A stretch of 64,000 nucleotides of DNA from contig NZ_RJSF01000007.1 in NCBI RefSeq assembly GCF_003725535.1, forward strand, positions 57,108 through 121,107. Direction: 5' to 3'. This document shows positions 19,334 through 28,182 of this stretch, in pieces. The position numbers and the translations under genes are program-made. Numbering within the stretch: the first letter of the stretch is position 1; each line of letters opens with the position of its first letter. The notes under the pieces are model-generated. The model was not told the origin of the DNA, did no database searches, and saw only the letters and a list, made by a program, of their open reading frames with translations. The DNA comes from Nocardioides pocheonensis (GTDB taxonomy: Bacteria > Actinomycetota > Actinomycetes > Propionibacteriales > Nocardioidaceae).

Positions 19334-20165
19334 CCTCCTCCTCGAACGCACCGCGGCCCGGCCGAACCCCCGCCAGGAGGAGGCCGCCGAGGTCACCGCG
19401 GCGCCGCGCCTGGGCACCGGCCTGGCCTCCCTCGCCCGCGGGCTCACCGGGATCGTGCTGCTCGCCGCGATCTGGGAGATCGCTCCCCGGGTCGGGCTGG
19501 TCAACGACTACTTCGTGCCGCCGCTGTCGCAGGTGGCGCAGGCGTGGTGGGACCTGGCCCGCTCGGGCGAGCTGCTCCGGCACCTCGAGGCCAGCGTGGT
19601 CCGATCGGCCACCGGCTTCGGCCTCGCCCTCGCGCTCGCCATCCCGCTCGGGGCCGCGGTCGCGTGGTACCGGCCGGTGCGCGAGGTGCTCACCCCACCG
19701 CTCGAGCTGTTCCGCAACACCGCCGCGCTGGCGCTGCTGCCGGTCTTCGTGCTGATCCTCGGCATCGGGGAGACCTCGAAGATCGCGATCGTCACCTACG
19801 CCTGCTTCTTCCCGGTGCTGCTGAACACGATCAGCGGCGTCGGCAACGTCGACCCGCAGCTGCTGCGGTCGGCGCGCGTGCTGGGCCTGTCGCCGGTCGC
19901 CACGTTCCGCAAGGTGGTGTTCCCGGCGGCCCTGCCGACGATCTTCACCGGCATCCGGATCGCCGGGGCCGCCGCGGTGCTCGTGCTGATCGCCGCGGAG
20001 ATGATCGGCGCCACTGCGGGCCTGGGCTACTTCATCAACTACGCCCAGAACAACTTCCTGATCGCACCGATGTACGCCGCCATCCTCACCACCTCGGCGC
20101 TGGGGCTGGCCGTCAACTACGGCCTGGTCGCCCTCGAGCGCCGGCTGTCCCGCTGGCGCGCCTGA
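19326..20165 (+). CDS. ssuC: sulfonate-type ABC transporter permease
   Basis: A 279-residue permease with about six membrane helices after a variable cytoplasmic N-terminus. VVFPAALPTIFTGIRIAGA is the EAA-like loop that docks on the ATPase. It starts at a TTG (19326): GGAGG lies just ahead, no ATG or GTG fits, and the start overlaps the ssuB stop by eight bases, so it is probably translationally coupled. Confidence 0.88.
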
Positions 20166-20202
20166 GCCCCTGCCACGTCCACCACCCCAAGGAGAAAGCC
20201 CG

Positions 20203-21543
20203 ATGAACGACCCCCGACACCTGCACCTCAACGCGTTCCTGATGGGCGTGGGCCACCACGAGGCGGCCTGGCGGCTGCCCGAGAGCGACCCCTTCGCGAA
20301 CACCGAGGTCGCGCACTACCAGCACCTGGCCCGCATCGCGGAGCGCGGCTTGCTCGACTCGGTCTTCTTCGCCGACAGCCCGTCGCTGATGACCCATCCG
20401 GCCCGACGCCCGGCCGAGGCGATCGACCCGGTCCTGCTGCTCGCCGCGATGAGCGCCGTGACCGAGCGGATCGGGCTGATCGCGACCGCCTCCACGACGT
20501 ACGACGAGCCCTACAACGTGGCCCGCCGGTTCGCCTCCCTCGACGCGATCAGCCACGGCCGCGCCGGGTGGAACGTCGTGACGTCGGCCGCCGAGGACGC
20601 CGGCGCGAACTTCGGCTACGACACGATCCCGGGCCATGCCACGCGGTACGCGCGGGCCCAGGAGTTCCTCGAGGTCGTCACCGGCCTGTGGTCGGGCTGG
20701 CAGCCGGGCGCGGTGGTCGCCGACAAGCTCGCCGGCGTGTACGCCGACCCGGCGCTCGTGCGGACGCTGGACCACCACGGCGAGCACTTCTCGGTGCGCG
20801 GGCCGCTCAACGTCGGCCGCAGCGCGCAGGGCTGGCCGGTCCTGGTGCAGGCGGGCTCGTCGCCGGCCGGCATCACGCTCGCCGCCCGGTTCGCCGAGGC
20901 GGTGTTCACCGCCCAGCGCAGCCTCGAGGACGGCCAGGCGTTCTACCGGGAGCTCAAGACCGCGACCGCCCGCGCCGGACGCAACCCCGACCACGTCAAG
21001 ATCCTGCCGGGCATCGTGCCGATCCTCGGCGGCACCGAGGAGGAGGCGCTGCGTCTCGAGCGCGACCTGGACGACCTGATGGTCCACGAGCACGCGCTGC
21101 ACCAGCTCGCCGAGCAGATCGGCGTGGCCGCGCAGGACCTCGACCTCGACGCCCCCCTGCCCGCGCAGGTCCGGCCGGCCGAGGAGATCGAGGGCAACCG
21201 CAGCCGCTACGAGCTCACCGTCGCGCTCGCGAGGAAGGAGCGGCTGACCGTCCGGCAGCTGCTGAACCGGCTCGGCGGCGGCCGCGGCCACCGCACCTTC
21301 GCCGGCACCCCCGAGCAGCTGGCGGGCACGATCGAGCAATGGTTCCGCTCGGGTGCCGCCGATGGCTTCAACGTGATGGCGCCGGTGCTGCCCTCGGGCC
21401 TCGAGGCGTTCGTCGACCACGTCGTGCCGTTGCTGCAGGAGCGCGGGCTGTTCCGCCGGGAGTACGCCGGCAGCACCCTGCGCGAGCACTACGGCCTGCC
21501 GGTGCCCGGTCTCGGCGTGGCGCGGGAAGAGGCGAGCGCATGA
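20203..21543 (+). CDS. flavin-dependent monooxygenase, NtaA/SnaA/DszA type
   Basis: A 446-residue luciferase-like FMNH2-dependent monooxygenase. HLNAFLMGVGHHEAAWRLP at the start, GRAGWNVVTSA near residue 120 and the C-terminal FNVMAPVLPSGLEAFVDHVVPLLQ-like block (quoted in part) are hallmarks of the NtaA/SnaA/DszA/DmoA group, not of SsuD. In this operon it should split an organosulfur compound such as a sulfone, sulfonate or thioether using FMNH2 from the reductase at 21668. AAGGAG stands before the ATG, and the stop overlaps the next microprotein by four bases. Confidence 0.88.
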   Translation: MNDPRHLHLNAFLMGVGHHEAAWRLPESDPFANTEVAHYQHLARIAERGLLDSVFFADSPSLMTHPARRPAEAIDPVLLLAAMSAVTERIGLIATASTTYDEPYNVARRFASLDAISHGRAGWNVVTSAAEDAGANFGYDTIPGHATRYARAQEFLEVVTGLWSGWQPGAVVADKLAGVYADPALVRTLDHHGEHFSVRGPLNVGRSAQGWPVLVQAGSSPAGITLAARFAEAVFTAQRSLEDGQAFYRELKTATARAGRNPDHVKILPGIVPILGGTEEEALRLERDLDDLMVHEHALHQLAEQIGVAAQDLDLDAPLPAQVRPAEEIEGNRSRYELTVALARKERLTVRQLLNRLGGGRGHRTFAGTPEQLAGTIEQWFRSGAADGFNVMAPVLPSGLEAFVDHVVPLLQERGLFRREYAGSTLREHYGLPVPGLGVAREEASA

Positions 21544-21638
21544 CCGTCACCCTGCACGCCCCGGTGCGCTGGAAGTTCCAGCACCTCGGACGGCACGTCC
21601 TCACCGGACAGCTCCCCCCGCGCCACGGCGCGATCTGA
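21540..21638 (+). CDS. 32-residue microprotein coupled to the monooxygenase
   Basis: An ATG overlaps the monooxygenase stop (ATGA) and opens a 32-codon frame, MTVTLHAPVRWKF followed by a His/Arg-rich stretch and an end of PPRHGAI. The frame stops 29 bases before the FMN reductase start. Tight coupling and clean codon use suggest it is translated. It has no signal peptide or membrane segment, and I do not recognise a family. It might be a small partner of the flavin system or an attenuation peptide. Confidence 0.5.
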   Translation: MTVTLHAPVRWKFQHLGRHVLTGQLPPRHGAI

Positions 21639-21667
21639 CCCACGACCCTCGAAGGAGAGCACCACCC

Positions 21668-22240
21668 ATGGCCCACGTCCTCGCCGTCTCCGGCAGCCCG
21701 ATGGAGATCTCGCGCAGCGCCGTCCTGCTGCGCCACGTGACCGACATCGTCACCAGCCGCGGCCACACCGTCGACACCCTGCGGGTGCGGGACCTGCCGG
21801 CCGAGGCGCTGCTGCACGCCGACTTCGCCGACCCGGCGATCCGCGACTCCCTCGCCCGGCTGGAACGCGCCGACGCGGTCGTGGTGGCCACACCGGTCTA
21901 CAAGGCGGCGTTCTCGGGGCTGCTGAAGAGCTGGCTCGACCTGGCGCCGCAGTTCGGCCTGCGCGGCAAGTCGGTGCTGCCGCTGGCGACCGGCGGCAGC
22001 GTGGCGCACGCGCTGGCGCTCGACTACGCACTGCGGCCGGTGCTCACCTCGATGGAGGCACGGCACGTCGTGAACGGCTTCCTGGTGCTCGACCGGTTCA
22101 TCGAGTCGCCGGCTCCCGTCGAGCCCTCACCCCTCGAGGCGCCGGTGAACATCCACGCCGACGCCGCCCCGGCGCTGACCAAGGTGGTCGAGGGCTTCCT
22201 GGAGTCCCTCGACATGGGGGCGGCGCGGGTGGTGGCCTGA
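21668..22240 (+). CDS. ssuE: NAD(P)H-dependent FMN reductase
   Basis: A 190-residue flavodoxin-fold reductase of the SsuE/MsuE group. LAVSGSPMEISRS is the FMN-phosphate loop, and VVVATPVYKAAFSGLLKSWLD is the flavin-binding segment typical of SsuE. PLATGGSVAH is the third contact. It supplies FMNH2 to the monooxygenase two genes upstream. GGAG lies before the ATG. It closes the organosulfur operon. Confidence 0.92.
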   Translation: MAHVLAVSGSPMEISRSAVLLRHVTDIVTSRGHTVDTLRVRDLPAEALLHADFADPAIRDSLARLERADAVVVATPVYKAAFSGLLKSWLDLAPQFGLRGKSVLPLATGGSVAHALALDYALRPVLTSMEARHVVNGFLVLDRFIESPAPVEPSPLEAPVNIHADAAPALTKVVEGFLESLDMGAARVVA

Positions 22241-22444
22241 CCCGCGATCGAGACCCTGGCCGGGGTGGCCCGTGCTAGGTTGGCAGGGCTGTCACTGCTT
22301 CGCCATCACCCCGATTTCTTGCGGGTTCTCGGCTCTCGTCACGAGCCGATGATGGTTCCTCGACACCCCTGGGTTCCGCAGCCGCGGGACCGCGGAGGCG
22401 TGCCGTTGCCCAGTGACCGAAGAGCCGAAACGAAGGCAGCGCGA

Positions 22445-23542
22445 GTGATCTCGTTCCTCTGGTCCCCTGGCAACCGCCTGCCCGCCGGCACGGGTGGGTC
22501 CGAGAACTACACGGTCGGCCAGGTGCGCGAGCTCAACCGGCGGGGTGTGCCTGCACAGGTGGTGACCGTGGGGCTCGGCATCGCCGACGGCCGCGAGGAG
22601 TTCTCCGACGTTCCGTTCCGGTCGCTGGCCACCCTCGCGGAGGTCGGTGACCTCGACGGCACGGTCGTCTTCGTCAACGAGCCCCATCTCGTGACGACCC
22701 GCTCCCCGGCGTACCTGATCCTGCACAACCCCCCGCCGCTGCGCGAGCAGCACCGCGCCTTCGCCGTCGAGGGCACGCGCGACCGCGTGCTGATCGCGAC
22801 CAGCAGGTACGCCGCGGCGCTCTGGGCCGACTACCTCGACGTCGACGTCGCGACCGTCCACGTCGTCTACCCGTTCGCCGAGCCGGCCTTCGCCGCAGAA
22901 CCCCGGCCCACGCACGACGCCGGGACCACGCGGATCCTCTTCGCCGGCCGGCTCAGCCCGGAGAAGGGCGTCTACACCCTGCTCGAGATGATGCACGTCG
23001 ACATCATCGACGAGGACCTCGAGCTGGTCTTCACCGCAACGACCGCCGGGGCCGACAAGCGCCAGGGCAAGACCATCGCCGACCTGCTCCGGGCGCACGA
23101 CGGCATCGCGCTGGTGGAGTCCTGCCGGACCCCCGAGACGATGGCCGCGCTCATGGCGGTCCACGACGTCGTCGTGATGCCCTCGACCAGTCAGTACTGG
23201 CACGAGACCTTCGGGATCGTCTCGATCGAAGCGCAGCACGCCGGCTGCCGAGTCGTCGCCTCCGACGACGGCGGGCTCCCCGAGACCGACTGCGGTGGCC
23301 TCGGCCTGGTCACCCCGGACAACGCCGAGACCCTCGCCTGGGGCCTCCGGGCGGCGATCGACAGCGGACCACTCTCCGACCTCGAACGACGCCGGGCCGG
23401 TGCGCAGTTCACGGTGGCCCAGTCGGTCGACGGCCTGCTGGCCGTCCTCGCCCTCCCGGCCGCAGTCACGCCCGCGACGGTCGTGCGCCAGCTCGAGGAG
23501 CTGATCCAGCTCCCCGCCGCCATCCGGCCCGTCGTGGCCTGA
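22445..23542 (+). CDS. family 4-like glycosyltransferase
   Basis: A 365-residue GT-B glycosyltransferase. The N-terminal domain has SPGNRLPAGTGGSENYTV, a nucleotide-sugar enzyme entry loop. The C-terminal domain has ILFAGRLSPEKGVYTLLEMM and WHETFGIVSIEAQHAGC, the E-x7-E region that holds the donor nucleotide. I chose the GTG at 22445 because similarity starts there and the 60 upstream in-frame codons read like spacer, though GAAGG is a weak ribosome site. The acceptor is unknown; the gene stands alone. Confidence 0.82.
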   Translation: MISFLWSPGNRLPAGTGGSENYTVGQVRELNRRGVPAQVVTVGLGIADGREEFSDVPFRSLATLAEVGDLDGTVVFVNEPHLVTTRSPAYLILHNPPPLREQHRAFAVEGTRDRVLIATSRYAAALWADYLDVDVATVHVVYPFAEPAFAAEPRPTHDAGTTRILFAGRLSPEKGVYTLLEMMHVDIIDEDLELVFTATTAGADKRQGKTIADLLRAHDGIALVESCRTPETMAALMAVHDVVVMPSTSQYWHETFGIVSIEAQHAGCRVVASDDGGLPETDCGGLGLVTPDNAETLAWGLRAAIDSGPLSDLERRRAGAQFTVAQSVDGLLAVLALPAAVTPATVVRQLEELIQLPAAIRPVVA

Positions 23543-23545
23543 GCG

Positions 23546-24445
23546 TCAGATCGCGTTCTTGCGGATCACGTCACCCAGGCCAGGGCTCACCGACTCGGCC
23601 CAGCCGACCATGGCGGCGACCATCGGCGTCACGCGCCGCGAGCGGCTGACGACCGCGTCGCAGACCACGCCGGCCGCCTGGTCGACGGTGAGCGCCGGCA
23701 TCCGGCGGTAGAGCTTGGTCGGCGCGATCATCGGCGTCCGCACCAGGGGCATGTGCACGTTCGTGAACACCACGCCCTCGTCGAGCACCTCTCCCTGGAC
23801 CGAGTCGGACCACGCCTCGAGCGCGGCCTTGGACGCGGCGTACCCGGAGAAGCGCGCGGGGCGCAGCAGCGCGGCCCAGCTGGAGATGTTCACGACCTGC
23901 CCCGACTCGCGCTCCATCATGGTCGGCAGCAGCCCCAGCGTGAGCCGGATCGCGGCGAAGTAGTTCAGCTGCATCGGCCGCTCGAAGTCCTGGAACCGGT
24001 CGACCGAGTAGCGCACCTTGCGGCGGATCGACATGCCGGCGTTGTTGACCAGCACCTCGACATGACCGTGCGCGTCGAGCACCTTGGTGACCAGGGCGTC
24101 GACCTGGTCGAGGTCGGCGAGGTCGCAGCGGTATGGGTACGCCGTACCGCCGAGCGCCGCGATCTCCGCGGCCAGCTCGACCAGCTGCTCCTCGCTGCGG
24201 GCCACCAGGAGCACGGTCGCTCCCGCCGCCGCGAACCGCGACGCCGCGGCGCGGCCGATGCCCGACGAGGCGCCGGTGACCAGCACGACCTTGCCGCCGA
24301 CCGCCTCCCTCAGCGCGGCGCTGCCGTCAGGTCCCACCAGGCGGCCGGCCCGGGCGAGCAGGTTGCGCGAGCTGATCGGCGTGGCGCCGACGGTGTTGAC
24401 GCCGCGCACGACGGCGCGGGTGAGGGCGCGACGACTCAGGTCCAT
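23546..24445 (-). CDS. short-chain dehydrogenase/reductase
   Basis: A 299-residue SDR with an N-terminal extension of about 50 residues. VTGASSGIGRAAA is the nucleotide-binding loop, VNNAGMSIRR the structural NNAG motif, and ISSWAALLRPARFSGYAASKAA carries the Ser and the Tyr-x3-Lys pair (quoted here for position, around residues 196-217). The C-terminal region resembles the SDR half of fatty acyl-CoA reductases. The substrate is unknown. It ends three bases past the convergent glycosyltransferase. Confidence 0.85.
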   Translation of the reverse strand: MDLSRRALTRAVVRGVNTVGATPISSRNLLARAGRLVGPDGSAALREAVGGKVVLVTGASSGIGRAAASRFAAAGATVLLVARSEEQLVELAAEIAALGGTAYPYRCDLADLDQVDALVTKVLDAHGHVEVLVNNAGMSIRRKVRYSVDRFQDFERPMQLNYFAAIRLTLGLLPTMMERESGQVVNISSWAALLRPARFSGYAASKAALEAWSDSVQGEVLDEGVVFTNVHMPLVRTPMIAPTKLYRRMPALTVDQAAGVVCDAVVSRSRRVTPMVAAMVGWAESVSPGLGDVIRKNAI

Positions 24446-24578
24446 CCGGCAAGCGTGCCACCGATGGCGCGCCGGCGCGCTGTGACGTGGACCATGCGGG
24501 CCCGGGTCTCGATAGGGTGACCGCAGGAGTGCCGGGAAGTCTGGTCGGCAGACGCTTCCCCGACCCTGGAGCCGCCCC

Positions 24579-26033
24579 GTGCACGACGTGATCCCGTTCG
24601 CCGTCATCGTCGCGAGCGCGGCCCTGGCCCTCCTCGCCGCGACCGGCTCCTCCCGCCTCAGCGAGCGCACCCAGATCCCGACGCCGGCGATGTTCCTGGT
24701 CGCCGCCTCGCTCGTCGTCGACCTCTTCCCGCGCCTCGGGTCGCTCACGGTGCGTACCGACCAGCGGATCGTGACCGTGGCCCTGGTGCTGATCCTGTTC
24801 GACGGCGGCATGCATATCGGGCTGCGCCGGTTCCGCCCGGTCGCCGGCGCCGTCGTCTGGATCGGCGTCGCCGGCACGTTCGTCACCGCGGGCGCCCTCG
24901 CGTACGCCGCGCACACCCTCTTCGGCTTCGCGTGGCGCGAGGCCCTCCTGCTCGGCACCGCGCTGGCACCCACCGATCCGGCGGTCGTGTTCTCCGTGCT
25001 CGGCCGCCGCGAGATCGCCGGCCGCAGCGGCACCCTGCTCGAGGGCGAGTCCGGTGCCAACGACCCGGTCGGCATCGCGCTCATGCTCGCCGTGCTCGGC
25101 ACGTCGGGGAGCGGCCTCCACGCCGTCGGCCACGGGACCCTCGAGTTCGTCCTGCAGATGGCGATCGGGATCGTCTTCGGCGTGGCGGGCGGCTTCGCGC
25201 TGCGCTGGCTGATGCAGCACCTGCCGATGCCCAACGCGGCGTTGTACCCGCTGCGCACGATCGCGTTCGCGCTGCTGGTCTACGGCGCCTGCACGGTCGC
25301 CCACGGGTCCGGCTTCCTCGCGGTGCTGCTCGCCGGGATCCTGGTCGGCGACACGCGCGCGCCGTACAAGCGGGAGATCGAGCGGTTCAGCTCCGCCGCC
25401 GGCAGCCTCGCCGAGATCGTCGCGTTCACCGTGCTCGGCCTCTCGATCCCGCTCTCGGACGCGTTCGGGCACGGGCACGCCTGGACCGGCGTCGGGCTCG
25501 CCGCGCTGCTCGTGCTGGTGATCCGGCCGGTGCTGCTCGGGCTGGTGCTCGCACCGATCCGGCTGCGCCGCGGCGAGCGGGCGTTCGTGCTGTGGTCGGG
25601 GCTGAAGGGCGCCGTGCCGATCTTGCTGGGCACCTACGTCCTCACCGAGGGCAGCGGCGGCGCCGACCGGATCTACGCCGTGATCTTCGTGGTGGTGCTG
25701 GTCTCCGTGGTCGTCCAGGGCGGCCTGGTGCCGACCTTCGCCCGCCTCTGGCGCGTGCCGATGCGCGTCGTCGAGCCCGAGCCCTGGGCGCTCGGCATGC
25801 GCTTCCGCGACGAGCCCGAGGGCCTGCACCGGTTCACCGTCCGCCGTGGGTCGCTCGCCGACGGCACCCCGATCGAGGACCTCCCCCTCGGCGAGGACGT
25901 CTGGATCAGCATGGTCAGCCGCGGCGGCCGGCTCGTGCACGTGCGCGGCGACACGGTCCTCCAGGCCGGCGACGAGGTCCTCACCCTCGCCCCCGACGAC
26001 GCCGCTGCGGGTGCCCTCTTCCGGGCTCCGTGA
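24579..26033 (+). CDS. cation:proton antiporter, CPA1/NhaP2 type
   Basis: A 484-residue membrane antiporter with about twelve helices. ALAPTDPAVVFSVL and EGESGANDPVGIALML carry the Asp residues of the ion-binding crossing helices. LKGAVPILLGTY is a late family motif. Residues about 405-484 form a soluble TrkA-C/RCK-C-like domain, which points to K+/H+ exchange regulated by a ligand, as in NhaP2/CvrA. It starts at a GTG with only a weak GGAG upstream. The physiological ion is inferred from the RCK-like tail. Confidence 0.85.
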   Translation: MHDVIPFAVIVASAALALLAATGSSRLSERTQIPTPAMFLVAASLVVDLFPRLGSLTVRTDQRIVTVALVLILFDGGMHIGLRRFRPVAGAVVWIGVAGTFVTAGALAYAAHTLFGFAWREALLLGTALAPTDPAVVFSVLGRREIAGRSGTLLEGESGANDPVGIALMLAVLGTSGSGLHAVGHGTLEFVLQMAIGIVFGVAGGFALRWLMQHLPMPNAALYPLRTIAFALLVYGACTVAHGSGFLAVLLAGILVGDTRAPYKREIERFSSAAGSLAEIVAFTVLGLSIPLSDAFGHGHAWTGVGLAALLVLVIRPVLLGLVLAPIRLRRGERAFVLWSGLKGAVPILLGTYVLTEGSGGADRIYAVIFVVVLVSVVVQGGLVPTFARLWRVPMRVVEPEPWALGMRFRDEPEGLHRFTVRRGSLADGTPIEDLPLGEDVWISMVSRGGRLVHVRGDTVLQAGDEVLTLAPDDAAAGALFRAP

Positions 26034-26067
26034 GGACCGGGACCCCGCACCGCTACTCGTCCGCCGA

Positions 26068-26484
26068 TCAGTTGATGATCTCGCCGCGTTCGTCCTCGAG
26101 GATCACCGCGAGCCGGTCGCGCCATGCCTGCAGCGCCTCCGGAGCAAGGCGGGGCCAGTCGGTCACCTCGCCGACGACCTCGAGCGGCTCGCTGCTGCGG
26201 TAGGACCGGGTGGGGTTGCCGGGGAACTTCTTGTCGGTCACGTTCGGGTCGTCCTCGAACGGGCCGGTCGGCTCGACGGCGTACACGCGCGGGGACCCCT
26301 CGCCCGCCGCGAGCTCGGCGGCGAGCCCGGCACCCTCGACCAGCGCCGTGAAGTAGATGTGGTTCATCGTGACTTCGGGCCGGTAGTTCGACCGGTATCC
26401 CGCGGTGAGGAGATCACCGACCCTCAGATCTGCCTTCGTGCCGTGGAAGAACGGCCCCTCGTCCAGCACGTCAGTCACCCCCAC
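26068..26484 (-). CDS. arr: NAD+:rifamycin ADP-ribosyltransferase
   Basis: A 138-residue Arr enzyme that inactivates rifamycins by ADP-ribosylating the ansa chain. GPFFHGTKADLRVGDLL at the N-terminus contains the NAD-binding His, NHIYFTALVEGAGLAAELA the conserved Tyr, and TDKKFPGNPTRSYRS the C-terminal signature of the family. The length is normal. The start is a GTG at 26484; a second GTG two codons later is possible. It is downstream of the EmrB-type exporter but has its own start region beyond a strong terminator. Confidence 0.93.
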   Translation of the reverse strand: MGVTDVLDEGPFFHGTKADLRVGDLLTAGYRSNYRPEVTMNHIYFTALVEGAGLAAELAAGEGSPRVYAVEPTGPFEDDPNVTDKKFPGNPTRSYRSSEPLEVVGEVTDWPRLAPEALQAWRDRLAVILEDERGEIIN

Positions 26485-26511
26485 AGGCTATGCGGGGCCC
26501 CTTCACAAGAC

Positions 26512-26552
26512 GCAGGGTGGGCGCGGTGCCGACGGCACCGCGCCCACCCTGC
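26512..26552 (-). terminator. strong hairpin after the EmrB-type exporter
   Basis: Perfect 19-base arms (26512-26530 and 26534-26552) flank a three-base loop GAC. It lies eight bases past the exporter stop and upstream of arr, so it insulates the two genes. Confidence 0.85.
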
Positions 26553-26559
26553 AGATCCC

Positions 26560-28026
26560 TCAGGCGGCCACCGGCTCCAGCTCGCCGTTGCGGGCCGCCT
26601 CGGCGTGCTCCGCGCTGTCCCGGCTGGAGATCAGCAGGGCAGCGAGGACCGCACCCGCGACGGCGAAGCAGGCGCCGACCGTGAAGGCGTCCGAGAACCC
26701 GTGGGTCAGGGCGGTCGGGGCACTCGCACCGGCCTGGAACGCGTCCTTGGTCGAGGCGTTCGCGATCGAGGCGAGGATCGCGAGACCGAGCGCGCCGCCG
26801 ACCTGCTGGGAGGTGTTGATCAGCCCCGACGCTAGGCCGGCCTCGTGCGCCTCGCTGCCGGTGACCGCGGCGATCGTGACCGGCACGAACGAGAAGCCCA
26901 GCCCGACCCCGGCGATGATCGACGGGCCGAGCACGTCGACGGCGTACGAGCCGGTCGGGTCGATCTGGCTGAACCACGCCAGCGCGATCGCCACGAGCAC
27001 CATGCCGACGATCAGGACGTTCTTGAACCCGAGCCGGGTGACCAGGGCGCTGGCCGCGCCGGCCGCCAGGATGATCGCGATCGCCAGCGGCAGGTAGGAC
27101 ACCCCCGCCTCGAGGGCGGAGTCGCCGAGCACCTGCTGGAGGTAGAGCGTGATCAGGAAGAACATCGAGAACAGCGACATCCCGATCAGGACGCCGACCA
27201 CGTTGGCCCCGCGCAGCGTGCGCTTGCGGAAGATCGAGAACGGGATCAGCGGCTTGCGCGTGCGCAGCTCGACGACGACGAAGGCCACGAGCAGAGCTCC
27301 GGCTCCGGCCAGGCGCCAGACCGTCTGGGCCGAGCCCCAGCCGACGTTGATCGCGTCGACCATCGCGTACACGAGCAGCGCGGTGCCCGCGGACACGGTG
27401 ATCGCGCCGGGCAGGTCCAGGGTGCGGTCGCTCTCGTCCTCGGCCGTCGACTCGGTCAGCCGCTTCGGGGCCTGCCAGACGATCAGCGCGCCGATCGGCA
27501 CGTTGACGAACAGCACCCACTCCCAGCCCGCCCACTCGGTGAGCACGCCGCCGAGCAGGACGCCCGCCGCGCCCCCGGCGCCGGCGACCGCGCCCCAGAT
27601 GCCGAGCGCCTTGTTGCGCTCCTGCCCCTCGGAGAACGTGGTCGTGATGATCGACAGCGCCGCCGGTGAGGCGATCGCGGCGCCCAGACCCTGGAAGGCG
27701 CGCGCGGTGATCAGCCAGGTCTCGTTCTGCGCGAGGCCGCCGGCCAGCGAGGCCAGCGCGAAGAGCGCCATGCCGATCATGAACACCCGGCGCCGGCCGA
27801 GGTAGTCGGCCAGGCGCCCACCGAGCAGCAGGAAGCCGCCGAAGGTGAGCGTGTAGGAGTTGACGACCCAGGACAGGTCGTTCTGCGAGAAGTCGAGCGC
27901 CCGGCCGATGGAGGGCAGGGCGACGTTGACGATCGAGGCGTCGATGACCACGACGAACTGGGTCATCGCCAGCAGGGCGAGCGCGAGGTTGCGCGCTCGT
28001 GGAGTGCTGAGGTCGGGCTGGGACAT
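26560..28026 (-). CDS. EmrB/QacA-type multidrug MFS exporter
   Basis: A 488-residue DHA2-family exporter with about fourteen membrane helices. VVVIDASIVNVALPSIG is the first-helix motif, LLGGRLADYLGRRRVFMIG is loop 2-3, and GAVAGAGGAAGVLLGGVLT is the antiporter motif C. I chose the ATG at 28024-28026 because AGGAGC precedes it. It faces a TetR regulator with repeated palindromes between them, the standard layout for drug-inducible efflux. The exported compound is unknown; the arr gene next door hints at a local antibiotic-resistance theme. Confidence 0.92.
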   Translation of the reverse strand: MSQPDLSTPRARNLALALLAMTQFVVVIDASIVNVALPSIGRALDFSQNDLSWVVNSYTLTFGGFLLLGGRLADYLGRRRVFMIGMALFALASLAGGLAQNETWLITARAFQGLGAAIASPAALSIITTTFSEGQERNKALGIWGAVAGAGGAAGVLLGGVLTEWAGWEWVLFVNVPIGALIVWQAPKRLTESTAEDESDRTLDLPGAITVSAGTALLVYAMVDAINVGWGSAQTVWRLAGAGALLVAFVVVELRTRKPLIPFSIFRKRTLRGANVVGVLIGMSLFSMFFLITLYLQQVLGDSALEAGVSYLPLAIAIILAAGAASALVTRLGFKNVLIVGMVLVAIALAWFSQIDPTGSYAVDVLGPSIIAGVGLGFSFVPVTIAAVTGSEAHEAGLASGLINTSQQVGGALGLAILASIANASTKDAFQAGASAPTALTHGFSDAFTVGACFAVAGAVLAALLISSRDSAEHAEAARNGELEPVAA

Positions 28027-28046
28027 GAGGGCTCCTGAGGTCAAGT

Positions 28047-28060
28047 GGAATCGAGATTCC
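28047..28060. promoter_or_regulatory. palindrome in the exporter/TetR promoter region
   Basis: GGAATC and GATTCC flank two bases. It is 20 bases before the exporter start and shares the GATTCC half with the repeats at 28079 and 28111, so it probably belongs to the TetR operator set. Confidence 0.65.
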
Positions 28061-28078
28061 GATTCAGGATCGCGACGT

Positions 28079-28128
28079 TACGGAGGCTGGATTCCGCTTG
28101 TCAAAGGAAATACGGAGGTAAGATTCCG
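28079..28128. promoter_or_regulatory. two 18-base direct repeats, putative TetR operators
   Basis: TACGGAGG-N3-GATTCCG occurs at 28079-28096 and again at 28111-28128, spaced 32 bases (three helical turns). Each copy is itself an imperfect palindrome (CGGA/TTCCG). The pair sits in the divergent gap between the exporter and the TetR gene. Confidence 0.7.
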
Positions 28129-28182
28129 GATGTCGCCGACCGCGAGCACCCACCGATCGAGCACTCACCGACAAGGATTGCC

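Noticed and set aside
20203..21543. SsuD alkanesulfonate monooxygenase
   Set aside because: The opening HLNAFLMGVGHHEAAWR and the length of 446 residues match the NtaA/SnaA/DszA branch, not SsuD.
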